64,000 nt of DNA, from positions 2,270,501 through 2,334,500 of the forward strand of contig CM043942.1 in assembly GCA_014529385.2 (NCBI GenBank), written 5' to 3'. How positions within the stretch are numbered: the stretch's first letter is position 1; every line of letters starts with the position of its first letter. Origin of the DNA: Adiantum capillus-veneris (Eukaryota; Streptophyta; Polypodiopsida; Polypodiales; Pteridaceae). Of this stretch, positions 11,401-18,973 are shown piece after piece. The notes below the pieces were generated by a model. It was given only the letters and a program-made list of their open reading frames with translations. It ran no database searches and was not told the DNA's origin. A program made the translations under genes and the position numbers.

Positions 11401-13600
11401 AGATGACCCCGTGTATATGAATGACCTCGAGGATGATTCAGATTCAGTCGAGACAATGGAGACTAGAACCAATACCACAAAGGGAAAGACCGACAAAGAA
11501 AACCGTAACATGGAACCAAATGAAAACCGAATGAGAGAAAACCATAAAGAGCCTCTGAAAACACCACAAGTGTTTCCAAATCCAATCCACGACCCCCAAG
11601 ATAAATCGCAGGGGCAAAAAGGGAAAAATCGTAAAAAGAAGATTGGGACGTACCCAAACCCTGTAGACGAGATTAAGCAGGTGAAACATCTAAGAGGTTT
11701 AGTGGAGGAGACTCAAAGGAAACTAGAACCAGAACCCATGCATGTAAAAATTCATGACACAGTGTTTCTCACGCAAGTTCATCCACCCCACATGAACCAT
11801 AGACCGTTAGCCATATCTAGTATCATCCAAGAAGGGAGTGAGGACAGGACATCAGAAAGTGAGCATACACCCTTCTTGTTGGAAAGGATGTTTAACGAAG
11901 GAATACCTGATCCCATTGAGGAATATGAGATTCCATCCTCACCAGTTCCTAGTCAAGGACCTACACCCTGCAAAACGCCAATGAATGTTGCCAAACTAGT
12001 GGACTTCATGTCTTCTGAGGTCCGAACCACGATCATAGCAAAGCTGTATGGAGATCATGAGTTATTCCTTGCACTTCGAGCATTCCTTAACGGAGAGCTA
12101 CGAACGGGATTACCGCAGTTTGCGCAACCAAATAGGCCTGACTCGATTATGATTGATGAGGAAAATCATGTGCAATCACTTGACTTAGATGGACACGAGT
12201 CTGTGATCGAGGTACCCATTAACGAATTAGGCCAGTATTTTGAAGGCGACGAGTCTAATGCGACCCTACCCATCACTACCAAGGGATTAACTATAAAGGG
12301 AATTCTTGATGGTGGTGCGGGAGTTAGCATCGTTACAAAAGATTGTTGGGAATCCATGGGAAAACCCCGCCTCAGTGTTACTAACATTGTGGTAAAGATG
12401 GCAAATGGTACCATAGCCAAACCTATGGGGATGCTCAAGGATCTTAAGATCAAAGTTCTAGGATACAAGGTGCGACATACGTTCATTGTAATGGATTTCT
12501 CTAAACACCTTATGTCATATGAAATGATTTTAGGACGACCATTCATGAGGGAAGCACAAATGGTTCACGATTGGTCTAAAAATCATGTCTATTTGCAATT
12601 CCAAGACTCTGTCCTTAGAGTGGATTTGGTGACTGGTAAGGTACACCCCTTAGGGAGTAAAACCATTATTGATCATCGCTCTGACACCACGGTTCACTCG
12701 GCCCCACTACAATATTGTTACACTTGTAAGAAGGATACAGACATTGGCCAAGATTCTCCTTACATGGATGTGTTACCGGGTATGACGGAATCAGACAATG
12801 TGGATTGGGTCCACCTAGCATCAACCATAGACACTTGGGGAAATAGGGGGACGACCTGGGTAACACCTGAGGGGGATGAAATTCCTATACCCTTAAATAT
12901 GCTACAAGCAATGCATATCGCTTCTGACAAGACTCATCCTAAGGTAACGAAGAAAACATACAAGTGGGTCCCTAAAGCTTCTTTAGTGACCATAGCTAGT
13001 GCTAAAAAACAGAAGCCTTATAAGAAACGTACCACTCGCTCCAAGAAATGTAAAGAAACGCTGCGTTGGATTCCTAAACGACTATTGGAAGCCCAAGGCT
13101 ACTATCAAGGAAATGATCAAATCTGGGTGCCAAAACGTAGATTGTGCTCTTACCTATCACCTGACCCAAGTGAGCCCAATCCCGTAGCTCCAAAACGAAT
13201 CAATGATCGTGAAAAGAAAAAAATCACAGAATGCTACACACCCGCTCTCGAGCTAGTTTGGGTACCAAAGAAAGAACGATTTGTTCCACCTAGCTCAGGA
13301 AGGGGAGAGTCCCATGAAGATTCTAGCTCATCATGTAATACATCCATAGAGGTAAAAGCTTCTACACAGCCTCCATCTATAGTAGTGGACCTCTATGAAG
13401 CTACAAAAGAATCCACACCTCCCAGTGTTCAAGAATCACCTAATGAACCACTTCAAGTTCAATCCTGGGAGAGTACCTTACCACCCTTGCAACTTGACGA
13501 GGCACCTAGGGTAATAGAAAACTACTGGCAAAAATCCTCACCTATTACCAACTGGAACAATTGGTTTCAAAGGGTGACAAGCTCATTTCAAACGGTATGA
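8420..13600 (+). CDS. gag-protease polyprotein with C-terminal WxPK repeats (A1)
   Basis: An intact 1726-aa ORF. The ATG at 8420 (MHLRSGRVLEH) is the first in frame and is conserved in A2. Residues 1-460 are Ser/Pro-rich and low complexity. A retrotransposon gag domain spans about 465-600 (RKHIEVFEQVCDSLGER through IRGLRNEGIYNGL). Four zinc knuckles follow at about residues 686, 709, 861 and 899; three have contracted CX2CX3HX4C spacing and one is canonical. A lysine-rich linker follows. The protease lies at about 1290-1375, with ILDGGAGVSIV (active site D-G-G) and ILGRPFM. The C-terminal third carries WVPK/WIPK motifs at about 1516, 1550, 1569 and 1614. There is no pol, and the ORF ends with a stop before a polypurine-like tract. 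Structural and processing roles follow from gag/protease families; the repeat region's role is unknown. A helper element must supply RT and integrase (inference). Confidence 0.92.
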   Translation: MHLRSGRVLEHEHIEGASIHTDTHYPSTISSRPSAGTQGSTTQDPKIAASDSSSDSEIMEAYPTQNTEREGHAPPEAPQPSTSMFSRFMETLGRATRSEPDADEAREGGGEVESPFTSHVDPTPPKSVHVDILPTSYQEGPVELPPSEVPSRVPLVASKTTGSNIASTSQETVNTSTLEGLFINDHWTYDLHTEVLTDLHSGHAYHVGWIEIVQSTSSATSIEDQQKMICNVIHGIIQSERQNRGVNILSNGPMRFLDTSKAQQPTLSQMETPLMSPMDPSYVISPGVSMQSEPPSENFSFPNLAQPSIKENTVLTPGISLTENVPMTSTVSAVPLPSVIVPNIGPRPYVPLAPYAHMAPTPPIVPLAYAPRVPLPSSYPSGPMPGYVPYPASSTHMPRPVPVPLPHMIPRVPPPALPSHIGDLAAFAQTIGRSIAENMRHASDREPRSKAVQIAKLTQKFNGDEDARKHIEVFEQVCDSLGERNELHKCNALSLTLSGKAGDWYRTLRVDEKTIYPTLRRLFLKEYIREGVLWGVASQLQKAKRKEGESVRDFISRLKHLNSRCPVNERFNNNQLLDRFIRGLRNEGIYNGLVIRGITTWEDVTANAIQLEDNLMIAGMRVSTDTRSTSSQAIEYEPMTAKPIANEPKVFETFLTDLTKAIQESLKDNRPPQNSHMYPRREQQWCSICLGPHSTSECPTFRVKFNGTCNACGRYGHQAKDCLMIKRMMANRPPVAWTDAPRAPVLMPAPPVEQLPQHMVPRSQNVVQATPLPPPVLGPQPLHPRVAPMNQVGCEPSNAYADGCEEEIDTSIAYGLDTLEECPIYYMEDCWGQVKPVYQAAALASRGQNINTQARRPPLQCYECGGPHRVAECPIRLQKNAAQMQVNQGSTSAMPILTCDRCGIDHLIAQCPYNPNAPKITPLNLVEIASVTSPLPPVAPAYAITRSMLQGPGHILEERDTASVIQAKKKKTRRKKSQNTENSKPSSKTNIGTGDDPVYMNDLEDDSDSVETMETRTNTTKGKTDKENRNMEPNENRMRENHKEPLKTPQVFPNPIHDPQDKSQGQKGKNRKKKIGTYPNPVDEIKQVKHLRGLVEETQRKLEPEPMHVKIHDTVFLTQVHPPHMNHRPLAISSIIQEGSEDRTSESEHTPFLLERMFNEGIPDPIEEYEIPSSPVPSQGPTPCKTPMNVAKLVDFMSSEVRTTIIAKLYGDHELFLALRAFLNGELRTGLPQFAQPNRPDSIMIDEENHVQSLDLDGHESVIEVPINELGQYFEGDESNATLPITTKGLTIKGILDGGAGVSIVTKDCWESMGKPRLSVTNIVVKMANGTIAKPMGMLKDLKIKVLGYKVRHTFIVMDFSKHLMSYEMILGRPFMREAQMVHDWSKNHVYLQFQDSVLRVDLVTGKVHPLGSKTIIDHRSDTTVHSAPLQYCYTCKKDTDIGQDSPYMDVLPGMTESDNVDWVHLASTIDTWGNRGTTWVTPEGDEIPIPLNMLQAMHIASDKTHPKVTKKTYKWVPKASLVTIASAKKQKPYKKRTTRSKKCKETLRWIPKRLLEAQGYYQGNDQIWVPKRRLCSYLSPDPSEPNPVAPKRINDREKKKITECYTPALELVWVPKKERFVPPSSGRGESHEDSSSSCNTSIEVKASTQPPSIVVDLYEATKESTPPSVQESPNEPLQVQSWESTLPPLQLDEAPRVIENYWQKSSPITNWNNWFQRVTSSFQTV

Positions 13601-13606
13601 TCTACC

Positions 13607-13621
13607 CAAGGAAGGGGGGAG
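13607..13621 (+). other. internal polypurine-like tract (A1)
   Basis: AAGGAAGGGGGGAGT lies a few bases after the polyprotein stop and closely resembles the true polypurine tract at 15205-15219. A2 has the equivalent at about 45410-45425, and family B has one at 17877-17889. It may act as an internal plus-strand primer or be an ancestral LTR-border remnant (inference). Confidence 0.5.
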
Positions 13622-15204
13622 TGTTTGCTGACAGTCATCATTCATTTGTTTCCCTCTCAACCTTTTTCCCTGAACTCTCAATCACCGATCTTAGGGAATG
13701 TACATATAAAGCTTTATACTCACCAAAAAAAAAAAAAAAAAAAAAGAGCAAGAGCAATTAGCAAACGAGTATGCACAATAAAAGTCAAAACATTGACTCA
13801 GACCTACACATGTCACATTTGGTACAGTGAAACAAAAACCTATGCCATAAAACACCTTTGATCCTCATCACTTGAGTGATGGAGGGTAGGTAAGATTAGT
13901 ACGATAGGAGTGTTTCTGTTTTAGAGTTGAGAGATTAGCAAAGTTCTCTTTTCCCACTGATGTGCCTCCTAGAGGTATTGTTTTTGTTTCCTAGTGTGTA
14001 CAGGAGCGTGTTGCTATTGATAGGATTTGGACCTTCATGGAACCTTCAAATCAAGCGCGACCATCAACACAAACAGGTGTTTCTTGTCCATTAGCATTGC
14101 CGTTATCTTTTTGCATCCATGTTTGTCTGCTTTGATTGTGATTGGTAGCATAATATTCAGCGCATTGGTTAGTATCAAACATTTAATTCAATGTAGTGTT
14201 TTGTCATAATCACTTGTTTAGGTGTAAAAATCAAGCAGTCCGACTAAGCTAGTTTGACCAAGCTAGGTATTAGAAATCTTCTCTTAATACCATGGGGAAT
14301 GCCTTCCTAATAATCAATGGTTACTTAGGTTCTTAATCCGATTTAGGCAGCATTGTATGAAATGTACTAGGGCTTTCTAGTGGGCTTAACCCTATTGACC
14401 TTGAGCTTAAGTATTATAAAGGGAGTTTACTAATGTGATGAGCCTGGGGAATGTAACAGTGTTATATGACCTCCCAAAGTTACAAAATTAAAATGATGAA
14501 AATGAACGAACAAAAAATCAAAGTGCCACAATGTAAAATTTTAAGCTGGAAGCGAAATCTCAGCTTGATTTGGTACTTCACTCACATGTATCGCCTATGG
14601 TACTAGAGCCCTAGAGGTTCCCAGCGTGGGCGCTTTTCCTTGAAAAGCAAAAAACCCAAGGCATACAAAATAAGCACACACATCAAAATTGAATCAGTGT
14701 GAAAAGACTTTGGGGGGTCAAAGAAAAAGTAATCAGCCAGGCGATGATTTCATGAGAAATTCCTTTTATGGTAGCTTAACTACAAAGTTTTCTAGATATA
14801 GCCTCTAGTCAGCCCTCGAACATGAATACTTGGCTCTCGCGATTAAACAACTTAATTGACCACAGAAAGTTAAGAAGCTTACCCATGGTATTAATATTCG
14901 ATCTCTAGTGCTTTTCGACCGTCAAATTAGCGACCCCAGACTTGTTTAATTTTTTGCCTTTAAATCTGTTTATGCATTTGATTACATTGCAATTTAATGT
15001 TCATTGCTAACAAATTGTTTGAAATTCTTTGAACAATCAATGTGTCTACCTAAAACTGCATATGCTTTTTAAGAGAATGCAATTACTGTGCCAATGTTGT
15101 TTGATTTTGCAGTGACTGAAGAAGGCTAAGGACATTCATCTCAAATGCTCTTCCACCTCGACGAACCAGCTTCAACTCAATAGCTTCCGAGGACGGAATC
15201 TACA
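13622..15204 (+). other. A1 long 3' non-coding region
   Basis: About 1.6 kb between gag stop and polypurine tract with no convincing ORF. An A20-type tract lies at about 13724-13745. The distal part (about 13950-15200) is shared with A2, while the proximal part is replaced in A2 by longer sequence that includes a 143-codon ORF. This is where pol would sit in an autonomous element; no pol remnant was recognised. Confidence 0.65.
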
Positions 15205-15219
15205 TCAGGAAGGGGGGCA
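15205..15219 (+). other. polypurine tract (A1)
   Basis: CAGGAAGGGGGGCA directly precedes the 3' LTR start (TGTTAAC at 15220), the expected plus-strand priming site. A2 has the same tract in reverse at 43379-43392. Confidence 0.8.
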
Positions 15220-15791
15220 TGTTAACCCTCACGGCACACGGACACCCATCACCTACGATGGACGCGTATTATGTATTTGGTAGAGTCAGGTACCGGGCTT
15301 GTCGGACCAATAGGGAAAGGTAGAGTGATCGTCGATGAGAGGCGCACTTTAACTTGGACATTCAAGGGATTAGTTGGCTAAGCATGGGCGCCCAAGTGTG
15401 AATGGGGTGAGCTCCTATAAAAGCCAACTAAACCTAATTTTTACTCATTCTCTCATTTGTGCAATTGAAGAGTGCTCTTGCTCCATCTCCATCTTCTTCT
15501 TCTTCACCTCCTTGTGTGTGTGTGTGAGAGAGAGAGAGAGGGAGAGTGTGTGTGCGATCGAGCATTACGAAGGCACGACGGCGGCGAAGCGGTTGAGCGC
15601 GGCACGACTGCAGCTTCTTCTTCATCGCGGCGAGGAATCCACTACGAAGGCGAGCGTAGAGCGGTGAGTGACACACCCTTTGTTTTCTTGAGCTTGCTAG
15701 TTTAGGCTTGTTGTGTGCTTGGAGCCGTTTGTGGCTCGCATACGGTGTATTGGCAAGTCCCTTGCTTCGACAGTGCGGCAAGGAGCGCACA
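15220..15791 (+). repeat. 3' LTR of A1
   Basis: 572 bp, TGTTAACCC to GCGCACA, essentially identical to 7124-7699 except for the TG microsatellite. It is followed by GTATG, the target duplication matching 7119-7123. Confidence 0.92.
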
Positions 15792-15796
15792 GTATG

Positions 15797-16241
15797 GCCT
15801 CTTCCTAGCCCCTTTTCTTCCTTTGTTTCCTCTCTTCCCTTTTGGAGTGACAAGGAGAAGGACTATGTGTTGATCTTTTCCTCTTGGGAGAGTGGACGAT
15901 CGTCTAGACCGTCATCTTCATGGAGCCACATCTTCAGAGGAACTTAATGTTTCATTGTTTTCTTGCTCTTTGGAATCCTCCTCTTGAATGTGAGAGAGTC
16001 TTCTTTTGGGGGTCTCTTCAAGAGGCCTCCTAAGCTCTCCCTCTCTCCTCTTGGCGAGGAAGGGAAATTTGTAAGCGCAAAGTTGTTGAGTAACTTTGTT
16101 TTGCAAAGCAGGGTTGCCCATAGCTTACTACAACCTAGTGACGAGATAATTCACAAACATGAGAGCATCATCATTAGCACCTTCATGTGCAAAATCAAAG
16201 CTACCAATATTCATTCTACTCTCTTGATTATTGTCAGTCAT
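15797..16241 (-). pseudogene. Ty3/gypsy gag, N-terminal part, Gypsy A
   Basis: Minus-strand reading from an ATG at 16241 (MTDNNQESRMNIGSFDFAHE) continues, after tandem stops (about 16131-16126), as MGNPALQNKVTQQ and a Lys/Glu-rich stretch, to the A1 insertion point. Rejoining across A1 leads into the gag portion at 7118-6181. It lies about 400 bp downstream of the primer site at 16641-16653, as expected for gag. Confidence 0.6.
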
Positions 16242-16640
16242 GTTAATAAAATTTATGTATGTACTTAGTGTATGGTTTGGCAATTCAAAACCTTAGTTTC
16301 CACTCCTCTTAGCCTTTCAAAATTGGCTCTTAAGTATCTACACCCACGGCTCAAAGTGGTTAATTATAGAGTGTAGAGGGGTAGGTCTAACATAGTAGAG
16401 TTGCCGAGGGCTAGCTCTTTTGGACTTCTTATGGATCAATAATGGTAAATCCGTAGGCAAATCTAAAAGAACTCCATTATTAAGTCCAAATCTCCCGAGG
16501 TGTGCACCATATCCCACATAGTGGGCTCAACAAAACCGATAATAGATCCTAGCTCCACTTACCCTAATATAATCAACAACATCAACCATTTATAGGCTAC
16601 TTAAGGACCTGTCTTCCTAAGCAAGAAAAGAGAAACCAAG

Positions 16641-16653
16641 TGCTCTAATACCA
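16641..16653 (-). other. primer binding site of Gypsy A
   Basis: Read on the minus strand, TGGTATTAGAGCA directly follows the LTR end ...CATTACA. It differs from the usual iMet-type site TGGTATCAGAGC by one base. It defines 16655 as the 3' border of a minus-strand 5' LTR. Confidence 0.7.
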
Positions 16654-16654
16654 A

Positions 16655-16901
16655 TGTAATGGAGTTGGCCTATTTAACTTGAGAGTAGCAGAAATTAATG
16701 AGAGTACTTTTGAGAAATGACTTTGCAAGCATAGCAGGTGAACATAATTGAAGATAGCAACATAATCATAGAAATTAGTTAACTTGGCATGAACCATACT
16801 TTTACAACAGAGAGAATTTAGAGAACATGACAACAGTTGAGGATCGGATTTATGTGGAGCCGGTCCCCCCACCAATAAGAATTTGTATTATGATTTCTCC
16901 C
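16655..16901 (-). repeat. 5' LTR of Gypsy A, portion next to the primer site
   Basis: Matches 4449-4693. It is cut at 16901 by insertion of element B. The base pattern at the cut (CTCCC before B, CTCCT after it at 28239-28243, CTCCT also in the 4449 copy) shows that the LTR resumes at 28239 and that one base of the target duplication has mutated. Confidence 0.75.
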
Positions 16902-17762
16902 TGTTAGCGGGTCGCCGTGACGGACCTCTGCAGCATAGCTTTCTGGCACTAATATAATGTCAATACTCAGGGAAAGTGACTCGGATGGGGCACGGAGATT
17001 CTATGAGATCGTCAATCTCACGAAGTGAACCTTAACAAGCAAACACAATAACTCTACAAGCAAACCAACACTCAATGATCAAGGAAATCTACCTATGTTC
17101 TTTCTCACATCTCTAGGTCATCACGCCCGGATGCCATTTAGGAGGAGGTCTAGGACACCTAGGGACACTATCCTAGCAAGTTTGGTCGCAATCCCACAAG
17201 GCACCAAAATCACGATCCATCATGAAAAAGGTCCTAAAAACTGCAATAAAACTATCCAAAACTATCGTCCTATGGTCTAAGAACACTCTCCTATGGTCAA
17301 AACAACTAAAAACAGCAATTTAAGCACTCAAATCTACAATTATAGCTCACAGACGTGTAGTCGTGAACCACAACAAAACTGACAATGCTTACGCTTAAAT
17401 TAAAAGAGCAAAGAGAGAGGAACACAATGCAACTTTTGGATTTGAAAATTGATTATCCATTCATTAGTTGCGTCGATTACAAATTGGAGCAGCTCGTAGC
17501 TTGAGCGTATCTTTTTTGAGCTCTCGCTTCTTCTTAAGATAAGCCTCCTTTCACATTAAAATTATTGACCTTTATACCTAGGGAATTCTAAATGGCCAAT
17601 GGCCGGCTCACAATGTACCTTTACAATTGTCATGACAACATTACAACTCAGGGGATTGATCCACTACTCTGGAATCAGGATTACACAGAGTATCACTATC
17701 CTAGCGCGGACAATTAATGCGTGTCCGGCCAAGTGGATGCCTCTTTGATCTATCCTCAAACA
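16902..17762 (-). repeat. 3' LTR of element B
   Basis: 861 bp, aligned with 27326-28238. Relative to that copy it lacks a roughly 38-bp stretch present at about 27552-27590 and one of about 24 bp at about 28171-28195. A minus-strand TATA-like motif is at 17570-17577. Confidence 0.85.
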
Positions 17763-17774
17763 TTCCCCCCTTCC
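17763..17774 (-). other. polypurine tract of element B
   Basis: Plus-strand TTCCCCCCTTCC reads GGAAGGGGGGAA on the minus strand, immediately before the 3' LTR. A second copy of the core, on the minus strand AAGGAAGGGGGGAGC, lies at about 17875-17889, mirroring the doubled tract in family A. Confidence 0.75.
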
Positions 17775-18355
17775 TAATTTGGGTCGTCCCTTGACACAAC
17801 CTTGTGCAGTCTTGTCATAGGGTTGTCTTCAGCTTTGTCTTCAATGTTGGTTGGGAAGTGCTTTGTTGTTGATGACGCTCCCCCCTTCCTTGAGTGATTC
17901 ATATCTTCCATGTTGTTGATACTTGATTTGATCTTTGATCTTTGATCTTTGGGGAAATTTTTCTTCTTGTTGCGCATTCTCCTCTTTGTTGCCAGTCTTG
18001 GCCACAGTGAAGAGGGATTTCCATGTTTTTGAGTTTGTAGAATTGATCCTCTTTGTGGCATGGGCTTTGTGTTGATTTTGCTTTCCATGTCCACTGCAAT
18101 TTGAGTTGTCTGCAATAGGTCAGCAATGTTGAAGCACTGTGTGAGGTACTTTTGAGTGTTGTGGTTAGCTCGCTTTTTGATTTTTTCATTGCTTGTTGTT
18201 GTAGGCCATTTTTTGACTTGCCATTTTTTTATGGAGCTTTGTTGTCGCCCTTGAAGATAAAAGATGCTCTTGATAAGAATATGGAGACCTGCGGTTTTTG
18301 CTCCAAGTCGTTGGCGATTGATTTGGGTAGACATTTCCTTATTGCTGATGTACAA
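17774..18355 (-). CDS. hypothetical basic ORF, 193 aa, in element B 3' region
   Basis: An open frame of 193 codons between the polyprotein remnant and the polypurine tract, in the element's sense direction. The product would be Lys/Gln/Asn-rich and basic, with no recognised domain. It runs through the internal polypurine-like tract (about 17875-17889) and ends at the polypurine tract, which makes accidental openness quite possible. It shows no similarity by eye to the 143-aa ORF of A2. Confidence 0.2.
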   Translation of the reverse strand: MYISNKEMSTQINRQRLGAKTAGLHILIKSIFYLQGRQQSSIKKWQVKKWPTTTSNEKIKKRANHNTQKYLTQCFNIADLLQTTQIAVDMESKINTKPMPQRGSILQTQKHGNPSSLWPRLATKRRMRNKKKNFPKDQRSKIKSSINNMEDMNHSRKGGASSTTKHFPTNIEDKAEDNPMTRLHKVVSRDDPN

Positions 18356-18973
18356 GGAATATATACAAGAAGATGATGTGAGGGTTTCTAAATTAGGGTC
18401 TTAAAACTTGGATGACCAAAGGGAAAAAACCCGGTGGGAAAAAAGTGCCTTTGGTATACTCTCTTATTGGAGTTGAGCAAATCCACTTGAAGTACCTGTA
18501 ATGCAAGGTGAGTGCTTGGGAGAAACAAAGTAAGAGTGCCTAATGCAAGTGCCAATTATGGGACACTCTATATGCATATGAGAGATTTGTCGAACAAAAG
18601 AATGTAGTGTAAGAGATGGAGTTAATGGGTGCTTCAAGGAACAAATGTAGCACATGTGACATCAAAGGACGTTTCAATAGCTTCCACGTTTCCAAGAAGG
18701 TTTTTCAATGTAGAAGCTTCTCCACTCATTCCTCACTGTGTTGAGTGCATGAGTGTCTTTTGGACTTCCTCCTTCACTTACCACTATACTACAATAACTT
18801 CGACTCTTATTCTCACCTATACCAGCATGAGCGACATAACATAAATATGCTCAAGTCTTCCAGCTTGAGCAGTACCTAGAATAGCTAAGATGTTTAGACG
18901 AGAGAGAATATTACGTGAAGGTTTGGGACTAACGCCTTGCTCATTTAGTGGCTTAGCTGCCCGACTCTGACTT

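Larger units (their letters stand above)
7124..15791 (+). mobile_element. Element A1: pol-less gag-protease LTR retrotransposon
   Basis: An 8668-bp element flanked by the 5-bp target duplication GTATG (7119-7123 and 15792-15796), inserted in the gag of Gypsy A. It has near-identical LTRs of 576 and 572 bp (TG...CA), a tRNA-Asp-type primer site and a polypurine tract adjoining the 3' LTR. A single 1726-codon ORF encodes gag, zinc knuckles and protease only. No RT, RNase H or integrase motif was found in either strand. The two LTRs differ visibly only in a TG microsatellite length, so insertion is recent. This is the 'terminal repeat with gag' type of non-autonomous element. A second copy, A2, lies at 42803-52006. 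Confidence 0.9.
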
